A stretch of 64,000 bases of DNA, taken from positions 248,001 to 312,000 of the forward strand of contig VLTN01000010.1 in NCBI GenBank assembly GCA_008330645.1, written 5' to 3'. The stretch comes from Cafeteria roenbergensis. Taxonomy: Eukaryota > Sar > Bigyra > Bicosoecida > Cafeteriaceae. Below are positions 42,320 to 53,223 of the stretch, piece by piece (positions within the stretch are counted from its first letter, which is position 1; each line of letters opens with the position of its first letter). The translations under genes were made by a program, and so were the position numbers. The notes under the pieces were generated by a model. That model was not told where the DNA came from and made no database searches. It saw only the letters and a program-made list of their open reading frames with translations.

Positions 42320-45300
42320 TGACTTGTTTGGGGACGCGGACGGGGCCGATTTGGACGACGCTGCGGGGTTCTCGCCTCCGTCGGTTGCGACCGGGAGCGC
42401 GGGCACCAGCCCCTCTCAGGGGGGCAGGCCGAGGGGAGGCTTCCTCGCTTCGCTGACCGGAGGGGGGACTGCGCCTGCCAAAACTCCGAGCGCCCTGGAC
42501 ACAGGAGCGCGGGGTAGTAGCAGCGGCAACGGCAGCGGCGGCGGCAGCGGCGGCGAAGGCAGTGCCGCAGACGCTCCGGTTGACAGCTCTGTCGCGATGG
42601 CCCACGCCTCGGAGCGCAGGTGGCACGGCGGCGACATCACTGACGCCTTCTCGCCGCACCCAAACCAGGGCCTCGGCGGCGTGGGCGGGGTGGACGGACT
42701 CACGCCCGGCACGGGCGGCATGGAGGGGGGGGCTGCGTCGAGGGGCCTGGGCGCCGCCGCCGCGGCCGCGGGCGGGGCCGCGGACTCCGACACCGACAGC
42801 GTGGACGAGAGCGAGGACAGCGCAGATATTGCCACCGGGGGATACATGCCCTCCGCGATCGGGGGCGGCTCTCACTCGCGCCCAGCCGCCACCTCCTCCG
42901 CCGGCCGGACCGACCGAACGGCGGCTTCGGCGGACGCGGCCCCGGCGCCCGCCCGGCGCGGTCTCGGCTCCGTGCTGGACGGCATTCTCGGTCTCTCAGC
43001 GAAGCCAAAGGCGGACCCGGGCGCTGCAGCCGCCGCGGCGGGGAGCGGAGGCAGCGCCATGCGCTCGTCTGCGGGGGACGCGCAGCCTCGCAAGCCGCGC
43101 CGCTCGGTCACCTTCGCGGACGACGTGTCGCCTGCCAGCACGCCGGCGGACTCTCCGGCAACGGGCTCGGCTCGAAGCCGCGAGGACGCTTCCCTCAGGG
43201 AGGCTGCGCGAAGTGAGCTCTCGTCCGGCGGGGCCGACGCAGCGGCAGCCAGCGCCACAGCGCAAGACCGCGCGTCGGCGTTGCCCCAGGGCCGCGGCGA
43301 CGACGGCTCGCTGGAGCCGGGCCGGTCTGCTGGGGACGTGGCTGCCGGTTCACCGAAGCGCGGACACCGCAGGGGGGGCGGCGGCCACGTGTCCGACGGC
43401 TCCAGTCCGTCCCGCTCGCCCTCTGGGTCCGGTGGCCGCCGGCAGGTGGCTGAACGCGGTGCCTCGGCGGCGGGGACAAGAGCGGCACGAGCCGCCGACG
43501 AGGCGGCCGGACCCTCCGCCTGGCCTGGCCAGGGCAGCAGCAGCAGCGGCGGCGGCGGCCGCGGAGGCGGCGGCTTCAGCCCCACCTCAAGGGGGGCGGC
43601 GCGCGACCCGTCTGCGTGGCCGGGATCGGCTGCAGCCGCGGACGCTAGCGCTCATTCGGCGGGTTCGAGTCCGTCGTCGGCCCCTGCCGCTGCGCTGGCT
43701 CTGCTTTCAAGCCAGGAAGGCATCGCCGCGGCCCTCCACGACGGGCGCGGAGGAGGAGCTGGAGCAGGAGGAGGCGGTGGCAGTGGCGCCAGCGGCGGCG
43801 GGGTCGGCTTTAACGGCGTGTCGGCGGCGGTGGCGGCAGAGGCAGAGGCCGCCCTGGCACGCGCCCGGGCCATGGTTGCTCGCGCTCAGTCGGAGGCGGA
43901 GGACGCGGTGAGGGCGGCGGCTGAGCGCCGTGAGACGGAGCTCGCCGCTATGGCCCGGGCGCACGCTCGCGAGGTGGCTCTGCTTGAGCGGAGGGTGGAG
44001 GCGGCTGCGAGGGAGGGGCGCGCCTCGGCGCAGGGCTCTGCCAGCTCAGCATCGCGGGAGGCGCTGGGGCGGCTGGCGGCGCTGGAGCAGGAGGCGGCGG
44101 CGGCCAGGGCGGAGGCGGACTCACGGGTGCGGGCGGCGGCGGCGGAGGCGCTGGCGCAGGGGAGGAAGGAGGGCAGGGCCCTGGCGGAGGAGGACGTGGC
44201 GGCGGCCCGGCGGCAGGGGGAGGAGGCCGTGGCGCGAGTGCGGGCGGCGTTCGAGGCGGAGGCGGCTGCGGCGCGGCGGCGGGAGGCTGAGGCCGCTGCG
44301 CTGTCGCGCCTCCAGGGCAAGATGCACGAGCTGGTGGGCGACGTGAGGCGCCTGTCCGGGGCGGTAGAGGGGGACGCGGGTGCCGCTGCTGCCGCGAGGC
44401 TTGCAGCTGCCGAGGCACGGGAGCAGGGCGCGGCCGCGGCTGAGGCCGCAGCTCTGTCCGCGCGCCGCTCGGCTGAGGCGCAGACGGACGCCATGCGCCG
44501 TGCGGCGGAGCGCCTCGCTGCCTCCGTCGCGGAGCACGAGGCGGCCAGCCGCGCGGAGCGGGAGCGCCTGGCGGAGGAGACTCGCTCCCTGCGTGAGTGG
44601 CGCGACCGCATCGCGTCCCAGCTCGAAGCCCAGCGCGCCAGGGCGCAGGAGCAGGCGGAGGAGGCCAGGGCCGCCCGGCAGGAGGCCGACGGGGAGCGTG
44701 CCGCGGCCCGGGCAGAGCTGGAGGCAGCGAGACGCGAAACCGCGAGGGAGCGGTCCAAGGCCGACGAGGAGGAGGCGCGGGTCAGGAGGGCTCGCGAGGA
44801 GGCCCAGGCGGCCAAGGACGAGGCCGAGGCCGCCCGGCGCGAGGCGGAGCGGCGGCTGGAGGCGGCTCGGCAGGCGGAGGCGGGCGTGGCCGCGGCGCGG
44901 CGGAAGCTCGAGGAGGACCGTGCCGAGCTCGCGGCGAGGGCTCAGCGGGTGGAGGCGACGGCGAGAAAGCTGGCGGAGGAGCGGAAGGAGCTGGAGGAGG
45001 AGGCGGCAGAGGCCGAGGCCGAGGCGGAGAGTCAGCTGGCGGCTGCCCGGGAGGCGGAGGCCCGGGCCGCGCAGGACAGGAGGCGGGCCGAGGCGGCGGC
45101 GGCCGAAATCGACGCCAGGAGAGCGGAGGCCGAGGCGGAGGTGCGCCGGGCGAGGCGGGAGCGGGCGGAGGCCGCGACCGTCGTGGCGGCTGCAGCGGCG
45201 GCGCTCGAGCGGGCCGGGGTGCACGGCGCGCTCGCCGACGCCCCTCTGCTCCGCATCGCAGACGTGGAGGCCCCGGAGGCCGGGCAGCGCCCCGCGGGCG

Positions 45301-47015
45301 CCGCTCCCTCCCGCGCGGGCGCCGCCGATGCACGTGCCGGCGCCGCGGGCGCCGCCGAAGCCGGCGGTTGGGCGCTGATGCCCGCGGGTGGCGCCCGGGG
45401 CGGCGCTGGGGCCGCGCAGGGCGGGGCCGGTCGCGGCCGCAGTGCGCCCCGCGTTCAGCCCGCGACGGCCATCGTGCCGGGGCGTGAGACGGACGTCGAC
45501 CTCTGGCAGGAGGCTGACGGGCGCGTCGCTCGGGGCAGAGCCCGTGCCACCGCTGGCGTTGGCTCTGCCGCTTTGGATGCCGAGGGGCCGCTCGCTGACG
45601 TGGAGGGGAAGGAGGACGGCGGCTCGTCCCCCGGGGCGGAGAGGGGGCTGTCCGTTGGGGGCATGGACGCCTTCGACGACGATGCTGTGGAGGCGGAGCT
45701 GGCGCGGTGGGCGGGGGAGGCGGACGCCACGCGACGCGCAGTCAGAGCCAGGGGGGCGGCGGCTCTGGCGGGCAGCCCTGGCCGCGGTGGCGGGGCCGGC
45801 GCCCCCGGGGCGGTGTCACACCCAGCAGCAGCAGCAGCAGCGGGCAAGCCGGCCGAGGGCGGGGGCGGGGCTGTCAGCGCCGCTGCGCCTGCCCCTGCGC
45901 CCGGCGGGACCGCGGGTGCCGGCAGGACTGCGCCGTCGAGTCACGGCTCCGTTCCCCGCGGCGACCCGGCCCCGCCGGCCAGCGCGTGGGGCGCCGCGTG
46001 GCAGCACGAGCCAGCGGCATCTCCCCCCGGCTCTGCCACGGAAGCTGGGTGGCGCACCGGCCGCTCTGCGGAGAGCATCACCGGACCGGCCTCTGCCGAT
46101 GACTGGACGGACCGGCGGCGGGCGGGGTCCTCCTCTGGCGCAAGCAGCGAGCTGGCGGCTGCGGCAGTGACGGAGGCGGCGGCTGCTGTCGGAAGGGCCA
46201 CAGCCGAGGGAGGCGCCGGGCGGCCCGCGGGGGTGCGCGGCGGCGAGGCTTGGCAGCGGCCAGGCGTCGGCACGCACGTCGCTCACGGGAGCAACGCCAG
46301 CAGCAGCGTGGCAAGCGCCAGCACGTCGGGTCAGGGCGGGGCCACTGCCGGCGGTGCTGCGCCTCTGCGGGCCCGACCGGATCGCGACCTTACCGAGCCG
46401 CGACCGGGGTGGGGCACGCCGCCCCACCAGCAGCCGCACTCGGGACCGGCCGGCTGGCGACCCTCTTCGGCTTTGGGCGCGTGGCCGGGCAGCCACCACC
46501 GCACCGAGTCGGACAGCACCAGCGAGTCATCTGGCCGAGGAGGTCCCGAGAGGTTCGCGGGGCGAGGCGACGACGAGGGCAGGGGGGACTCATCCGGCAC
46601 GATGGATACGACAGCGCTGCTACGGGGCATGCAAAAGGTGCAGTCCGGGGGCGGGGCGGGGAGGGGCGCGGCGCCAGCCTGGCCCGGGGCGGATGCGGCG
46701 CCCCACGCGGCATGGGCGGGCGGCAAGCCAGCCCAGCCAGGCGCGCTCCTTGAGGAGGACGCCAACACGTCTCCCGAGGTGGCGGAGCACATTGGAAACC
46801 GGTCCGTGTCGCCGCAAGGCTCTGCCATCACGGAGGACGGCGTGGAGTCGCCGCCAGGCCGGGCGGCGCGCGTGGCCGTCGAAGGGTCTGGCTCGAGGCC
46901 CAACTGGGGGGCCTCCGACGCCTGGGGCGTGGAGGGGGCAAGCGTGGAGACGACGGGGAGTGTGAGCCAGCTTCTGTCCGAGGCCGCGGCTGCTGGAGGT
47001 GCGCAGGGCCTGTGA
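39914..47015 (+). CDS. 2,240-residue low-complexity and coiled-coil protein
   Basis: Exons 39914-40058 and 40438-47015, intron 40059-40437, phase 1, lengths sum to 2,241 codons. ATG at 39914 gives MATDLSGAPS. Short hydrophobic/acidic motifs lie near the start (DPFAAVLG, VAEFDALLQ, DDIDSALAAELAA, DLDLDDVLRETAAELD), in a background of Gly/Ser/Ala/Pro-rich sequence with a poly-Asp stretch at ~42299-42322. Residues ~1186-1640 form a long uninterrupted coiled coil very rich in Ala, Glu and Arg (RREAERRLEAARQAEAG type). The rest is disordered. Short conserved N-terminal motifs plus a C-terminal coiled coil recall centriolar distal-appendage proteins such as FBF1, and RRSVTFADDV is similar to motifs there, but this is speculative. 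A scaffold role is all that can be inferred. Confidence 0.72.
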
Positions 47016-47404
47016 CGGGCAGAGCAAACGCGACGGTAGAGCGGTTGCGCTGCGCGCAGCTTGCCGAGCGTCCCCGCGTCAGATTGCGTCATTGTTTTCG
47101 CGAGCCGTTGCATGATTTCAAGCGTGCCTTTGCACGACGAATGCGTGCAGTGCTTGCGTTGGGCGGCTGGGCCGCCCGTTTGCGCGGCGCTGGCTCGATT
47201 GAGCGGCCGGGATGCCCGGTTCGCCACACATTCACGGCCGTTAACGGCTTCGCGAGAGCCGAAATGGGCGGGCGCATAGTCCGCGCAAGCTTGGCAGGCC
47301 ACGCAGCGTGCGCGCGGTGCCACCAACTGATGCAGCGGATGCGGCAGGCGATCACGGGGGCAGGGGGGGGGGGGAGGGGGAGTTTGGGGCTGGGCTTGCG
47401 GGCT
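47016..47404. other. Convergent intergenic region with C-rich tract
   Basis: About 0.39 kb between two 3' ends. Bases 47356-47382 are a G-run on the + strand, so the CTL transcript has a C-rich tract ~25-50 bases after its stop. Confidence 0.6.
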
Positions 47405-49931
47405 TCACGCGTTGTACTTGTGAGTTGAGACGGCTGCAGCACCGGCCACAGGGGGGGGCATGACGTCGGGCGTGGGGCCCTTGGCGCCCGCAGCCACGGT
47501 GGGCTGGGCCTTGGCTGAATCGGTGAGCTGGTCGCCAAAGGTGGCGCCCATGAAGCGATGCACCACCTCGCCGCGGGGGCTGATGATGCCGTTGTGCGTG
47601 TCGATGGCGAAGCACATGAACGCGGCGTCGACGAGGTCCAGGATGAGCTGCTCCATGAAGCGCATGAGTGCGTGGGCGATGGAGCCGAAGAGGAGGCCGG
47701 CGATGAGGCCGTCGATGGGAGAGTTGAACAAATCGCCATTGAGAATTGTTGAGAAGAGGAGGGCCATTGCGATGCCGACGATCGGAGAGATGATGCAGGC
47801 GATCATGACAAATGCGAGAGGCCACTGGTTGGCGAGCGACTGCGAGTCGACGCTGACCCAGGCAATGACGCCGAAGACGACGGAGAACACGAAGCCGCTG
47901 AGCCACAGCACGCTGCGAAGGAGGGCCAGGCGCGGGTAGAGGGGCAGCGGTGCCGAGGGGCGGGCAAGCTGAGGAGCGGGACGACGCTGCAGGCGCGGGC
48001 CAGCTCCAGCCGCGGCTGGGCACGCGAGGGCACTGTCTGTGTGTGTGGCGTGGGGAGCGGGAAGGGGGTGAAGGAGCCACGGGGCGCACGCCAATCTGCC
48101 CCACCGCAACGCGCGAGCCGGCTCACCGGTTGGCGAGGCGGGAGGTGATGTACCCGTCGATGAACGCCTCTCGCATGATGGTCATCGTGCGCTTCGCGCT
48201 CTCCCAGAAGCCCAGGCCGGTGAGGCCTGTCATCACGACGAGGAAGCGGGTGAGCGTGCGGATGCAACGGAGCACGATCAGGAGGAGGCAGCGGAGGATC
48301 GCCCCGGCCAGCCCGCCGCCGCGCACGCGGGCGGCGCGGCGCAGCGCCTCCACGGCAGCAAGGACCAGGCCGGACAGAGTGTGGGTGCCGAGCTGCCGTG
48401 TGAAGGCCCACGTGGTGGCGAGGCAGACAATGTTGTTGGGCTTGGAGGGATCGTCCGGCGCGAAGTAGTAGAAGGTGCCAAAGACTGCGGACGCGATGGC
48501 CATGCGAACAGCCTCGAGGGTGGCCGAGATCCAGAGCAGGCTGATGATGGCCACGACCATGGTGGCCTGCGCTGCCTTGCTCCGGCCAAACACGCAGTAC
48601 TTGGCCGTGAAGCTGATGTCGTCGTTGGTGGCAAATGGCACGTCGTTGTCGTAGATGTCAGCGCCGAGCACTGGGATTGGCGTCACGTTGCCGACCGCCG
48701 CCACAATGAAAGCGACTTGCATCACGTAGCACGCCATCACGAGCACGTTGATGAGGATGGAGGCGAGCATGAGCGACGGGAAGTCGCGCAGCGCAGTCAT
48801 GGCCAGCTTGAGAATGCCTGCGGTCATGTTGATGTTGGCCCTGAGGTAGAACAGCGCGGCGGCCTGCACCACGGCCAGGACGGCCCACACGGCCGCGCTC
48901 TCCATGGTTCCGAACTCCGAGACGGCCATGTACACCGCAACCGCAGCCGTGAGTACGACATTCAGGATCAGGGTACCCCACTGCGCACGGAAACGTCCAG
49001 GAAAGCGGCGCCAAGTTCCACTTGTGCACAGCGCAAAGCAGCGGATCCGGCGTCGCTTGCGGCGCCAGGAGGACTCACAACCATGGCCGATGTCGCGCGG
49101 TACATGAGGTACACTGCGGAGGGGACGGCTCGGAGCAGGACGAATTGCGGGCGGTCAGGGTGCGCAACAACAAATCCAAAGGGATTGGGCCAGCCCAGCG
49201 GCCGCCTGCCCTGCTGCCAAATCCGAAGGATAGCTCACCCCAAGTGCCCGCAAGGGCAACAGCCGCGATGGAGAGGCCAGCGAAGATGCCGGGGTTGCCG
49301 GAGACGGCGGGAATGGAGAACTGGTCAATGAAGTCGTTCAGCTCGTTGATGAATTCGGACGTCCCCTGCTTGACTTTGTCGATGTCGAGCGTGTGCTGGT
49401 CCGAGCCTGCGGTTGCCACGCACGAGTTGAACTCCTCGGCGAGCGTCTGCGCGTCCGGATCCGGCAAGAGGCGCGCGGAGCACGTGCGCAGTTGGAGCGC
49501 TCAGAAATCGAGACCCAACGCTTGGCCGGAATCGCCGCGCGCGTCAGCTGGCTCACCACGGGCGTGGCAACGTTGGTCAGGGTGGAGATCCCCAACCCAA
49601 CATTGACGATAACAAAGAGGCCGAAGACGCCGAGGGCTGCCTGCGCGGGAAAGAGCGGCGAAGCCGTTCAGCACGCAAGCGACTCGCGAGTCCCCATCTT
49701 TTCCTGGAAAGGCGTCAGCCTCACCCGGGGAGCCTGCGCGCGTCTGCGCCCTGCCCAGCGACCGCCAGGCTCATTGCGCAGGCACACGCACAAGTGCGCA
49801 ACCCTTCGTGTGGCTGAAGAGGCCATGCTCACAACATTCCGCAGCGGGCGGTTCTTGACTTCAACCCGAGGCGGCACCGCGCCGTCAGCATACGGGTCTG
49901 CCGCCAAGAGTCCGGCGTCTGGGTGTGCCAT
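47405..49931 (-). CDS. Choline-transporter-like (CTL/SLC44) multi-pass membrane protein
   Basis: Exons 49833-49931, 49557-49640, 49239-49446, 49082-49113, 48127-48980 and 47405-47912; phases 0,0,1,0,2; lengths sum to 595 codons, 594 residues. The N-terminus has the NRP block before the first helix (KNRPLRNV then AALGVFGLFVIVNVGLG). A luminal/extracellular loop of about 65 residues follows, then some ten hydrophobic helices. The CTL signature is seen around TLEAVRMAIASAVFGTFYYF and LGTHTLSGLVLAAVEALRR, and the late block AAFMCFAIDTHNG matches the conserved CFAID end of the family. These proteins move choline or related amines and lie in plasma or organelle membranes. Exon 4 is only 32 bases. 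The splice model is long but every phase agrees. Confidence 0.85.
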
Positions 49932-50311
49932 GGCAACGAACCGCCGATCCGGGGGTCTCTCGGGGCCCACGAGTGCGCCGATCTGGGCGGGAAGTTGCCA
50001 TGCAGTCTGTGGCAGAGGCGTCGATTGCGGCCAGAGCCTGCTTGTCATGCGCTGCTCGCAGCCAGGACGAAGCGCCCACCGCCGGGGCATGCCCGGACGC
50101 GCCGCGACTGCTCGGCTGTGGCGAAGGGTACCCTCGGCGGCTTGGCCGGCGAGAGCGCGGAGGGGCGGCGCACCGAGAACAAATGGCAAAGTTGCCGTTC
50201 GGCGCCAGCGGAGAACGTTGCCAGATTCATTTCGCAACAGTTGTGGCTCGTTGCGCACGCTCAAACCGGCGCACAGCGAAGCAAACAGGCGCGCGCCCAC
50301 GCAACCTTGTG
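49932..50311. other. Intergenic
   Basis: About 0.38 kb between two minus-strand genes; no element recognised. Confidence 0.55.
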
Positions 50312-52723
50312 CTATCGCTGCACGGCAGTCTGCTTGGCCTGCCAGGCCGAGCCCCACATAAAGAAATTGCACCTGCCTCCGGCCTCCTTGCGCCCTGCGG
50401 GCTTGCTGCACACATAGAAGACGCGATTCAGATTCTCGCCGGCCTTGAGCACGCGCCGTTCGACGGCGGGCGCCCGGGGTCGGCAGTTGCACAGCGGGGG
50501 CTTGAGCGGCCCCTTCAGCAGTCGCTGCCAGGCCTTGGCGGTGCCGGCGCTTGAGCCGACTCGAGCCGCAGGACCGTGAGGCGCCCCAGCACGCTCCTCA
50601 GAAGGCCGGAAAAGGCCACTAGCAATCGCAGCAGAGGGACGCGAGCCTGCCCTTGTCCGCTTGGGCGCTGGGACACCCAGGAGCGCCTGAATCGAAGACT
50701 GACGCTTCGGGGCGCGGCGGTCTGCAACGCGGGGGAGCGGCGCACCGTCGGCCGAGATCGGCGCAGGGGGTGAAACCGGCGAGGGGGGCTGTTTCTGCGA
50801 GCCCCCAGCTTTCGCTGCGCCCGCCGGACCTGCCGCTGCCGCTGCCTTTGCCGCCGCCGCTTGCGCCGCCCGCGCCGAGCCGAAGAATGCCGAGAGTCGC
50901 CGCTGCCGGGCGGCGAACTGGGGCCAGCGCAGGGGGTCGCACCCGTCGGGGTCGCACTCAGCAGACACAGGCACATGGGCGGACGCCGATGGGGAGTTCG
51001 GGCCGGACAGCTTGCCTGCCGCCGCCGCCGCCGCCGCCGCCGCCGCGCCTCGCTCGCAGCTGGCTGCCCCGAGCGCAAACACGGCGCTCACCGGGCAGTG
51101 GTCTGACCCCGTCACCGACTGCATGACAGCCGCTCCTGCCAGGCTGGCGCGCGCCAGCCCGCGCGTTGCCAGAACGTAGTCGATTCTGCTCCCAAAGTTG
51201 GTCTTCCGCGCTGACGTCATCTCGCTCCAGCAGGAGAAGGCTCCCTGCAGCCACGGGTGGCATGCCCGAAAGGTGTCGACGAATAGCGGCTCCGAATCCC
51301 CGCCGGCCTCGGCAGAGGCGCTGTCTCCTCCTCGCCCTCCTCCTCCTCCCCGGAGTCGCCCGTCGCCCGCTTCCCGGGTCTTTGCAGGGCACGAGGCATC
51401 GCTGGTGACTCGCGGCGGCTCGAGAGACGCCGCCCCACCGCTGCACCTTGTGCCGGGCTTCGCCTCGCCAGCTGCCGCCGCTGTCGACGCCCAGGCGGCC
51501 ATTCTGCGCTCCAGCCCTGCTTCCACGAGGCTCGGAGGACGCCGCGCCTCTGGGGCACCCGTCAGCCCCGAGATCCACTGGCGGAAAATTCCAGCCTCGA
51601 ATGCGGCTTTGCTCTCCTCCGGCAGCGGCACTGGGCGTGCGGTGGCCGAAGCCCACCCGCTGACACCGCTGTAGGCAGCAAAAGCGTCCCTGCCGCCGGG
51701 TGCGACGCCCGGCACCCCTGCCTGGGCTGCGCTGCCAGCCGCGACGGCCGCCGCCGCCGCCAGTGCCTTGGCTGCTGCTGAACGCCCCATTGTGTGTCTG
51801 AGCCATTCGTCGGGGGCGCAGTGGTCGGCCACCCCGTGTGAGGCGTTGACGTCTCCCATGAGCACCACCTCGCGCCCCGCCGCTGCCAGCCAGCGGCAGA
51901 GCCCAGACACCGCGTCGTGGAAGGCTGCCTTGTACGAGACTCGCGCGTCGGACGCAGCGCAGGGAAAGTAGCAGTTGACGACGACAGCGAAGCCCAGGTC
52001 CGCGACGATGAGCCTGCCCTCGTCGTCGAGCTGCTCGGGCGTCACGCCGGAGGCCGCAGGCGCCGCCCCAACAGGCTCAGCACTGGCGGCGTCCCCGAAT
52101 GAAGCAGGGGCAGCAGCTGACGCAGGACCCTGCCCCGCCGGGGCGCGCGGCGAGGTCGCGCTGCTGGCTGCCCCTGCCTGAGGCGCCGCTGCTGCGACGA
52201 CAGAGACCTGCTCGGCCTCCGCTGCTGCCACCGCCCTCGAGTCCGCGTCTGGCAGCAGCTCGGTGCCCTGCGCGAGCCCCGCGCTCTCTGCGGCGGCCTT
52301 GACCGCGGAGAACCCATCCCCGCGCGGGCCTGCGGCCCACGCCGCCCAGTCTGGGTCGGGAACCGCCTCGCAAAGCCGCCGGAACGAAGCTGCGCACTCC
52401 GCGCCAGCCAGCCGTGACGCGCTCGAGAACGTAGACGCGCACCATACCACCCGAAGCCCCTCGCGAAGATACAGAGCCACCCCGCTGTACGCAGACTTGC
52501 GCCTGTTGCATGCCCAGAGCGAGAAATAGCCCGGCACAGCAGTTGCCCATTCTTCCGCAACGTCCGCCTTGCCGCTGAGCTTGGTCTCCTGCAGCCCGAC
52601 AACGTCAGGGCTGTCCAGGGCCTGCACCAGCCCCACTGCCGATCCATAGTGCTGCGCTGCTCGCCGCATTCCGCGCAAGCCAATGTTGAACGACACGGCG
52701 CGCAACTGGCGCTGGGAGTCCAT
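50312..52723 (-). CDS. APE2: APE2-type class II AP endonuclease with PIP box and GRF zinc finger
   Basis: 803 residues, no intron, ATG at 52723, stop TAG. EEP/ExoIII motifs are complete: RAVSFNIGLRG, VVGLQETKLSG, VLMGDVNASH, SRIDYVLATRGL and GSDHCPVSAVF. Two Ala-rich inserts enlarge the domain. After it, QRRLSAFFG (~609) is a PCNA-interacting (PIP) box, and the end (~741-798) is a zf-GRF finger: PLCNCRPRAPAV, NRVFYVCSK and GRCNFFMW. This order is that of human APE2 and yeast Apn2, nuclear enzymes that repair abasic sites and 3'-blocked ends and signal replication stress. All catalytic Asp, Asn, Glu and His residues are present. The ATG at 52888 upstream is possible but its codons look noncoding. 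Confidence 0.95.
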   Translation of the reverse strand: MDSQRQLRAVSFNIGLRGMRRAAQHYGSAVGLVQALDSPDVVGLQETKLSGKADVAEEWATAVPGYFSLWACNRRKSAYSGVALYLREGLRVVWCASTFSSASRLAGAECAASFRRLCEAVPDPDWAAWAAGPRGDGFSAVKAAAESAGLAQGTELLPDADSRAVAAAEAEQVSVVAAAAPQAGAASSATSPRAPAGQGPASAAAPASFGDAASAEPVGAAPAASGVTPEQLDDEGRLIVADLGFAVVVNCYFPCAASDARVSYKAAFHDAVSGLCRWLAAAGREVVLMGDVNASHGVADHCAPDEWLRHTMGRSAAAKALAAAAAVAAGSAAQAGVPGVAPGGRDAFAAYSGVSGWASATARPVPLPEESKAAFEAGIFRQWISGLTGAPEARRPPSLVEAGLERRMAAWASTAAAAGEAKPGTRCSGGAASLEPPRVTSDASCPAKTREAGDGRLRGGGGGRGGDSASAEAGGDSEPLFVDTFRACHPWLQGAFSCWSEMTSARKTNFGSRIDYVLATRGLARASLAGAAVMQSVTGSDHCPVSAVFALGAASCERGAAAAAAAAAAGKLSGPNSPSASAHVPVSAECDPDGCDPLRWPQFAARQRRLSAFFGSARAAQAAAAKAAAAAGPAGAAKAGGSQKQPPSPVSPPAPISADGAPLPRVADRRAPKRQSSIQALLGVPAPKRTRAGSRPSAAIASGLFRPSEERAGAPHGPAARVGSSAGTAKAWQRLLKGPLKPPLCNCRPRAPAVERRVLKAGENLNRVFYVCSKPAGRKEAGGRCNFFMWGSAWQAKQTAVQR

Positions 52724-53223
52724 GCTCAGCGCCGCCGGTGCTTCCGCCACTGCCCGGCGGCGTCCGACTGCCCCAATGGCGGGCCCCTGATGCGCTGCAG
52801 CAGGACACAACAGCCCACTTCGAGCGCTGCCGCTCCGACGACCTCCGGGGCGGTGTGGCGAGCAATTGGCACGTTCGCTGTCCGTCATGCCGTCGGGTCG
52901 CTGGTTGCAGAGCCCGCCGTTCAAGCACGGCGATTTTGCCTCCCCCAGGACCAGCGTGCTTGCTCACGGCACCCACTGGGCTGGGGCCATTCCACTGTAA
53001 TGGTGCGTGCGATGCGTCCCCCGGCTACCACTGGGCACCGGGATTTGCGGCGGGCTGACGTGTCGGCTGGGTGCGCGCAGCGTTTCACGCGCAGCTGGTT
53101 TCGCTGCCGTTGTTGCAGTGGGAGCACCGCGGGCTCTGCCACTGGTGGCGCAGCCATTGCGGGCACCGGAGCCAAAGGCCCCTCTGCTCTTGCCAGCTGT
53201 GTACCCGTTGGATTCGCGCTCGG
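52724..53223. other. Divergent intergenic region
   Basis: About 0.5 kb between the APE2 start and the ATG at 53224 that may begin the next gene. No RNA gene or repeat recognised. Confidence 0.5.

Noticed and set aside
40534-42875. Long minus-strand ORFs opposite the giant coiled-coil gene (also at 7635-9545, 11691-13415, 38897-42406)
   Set aside because: Long antisense frames are expected in very GC-rich coding DNA. They are rich in Arg/Pro/Ala without domains.
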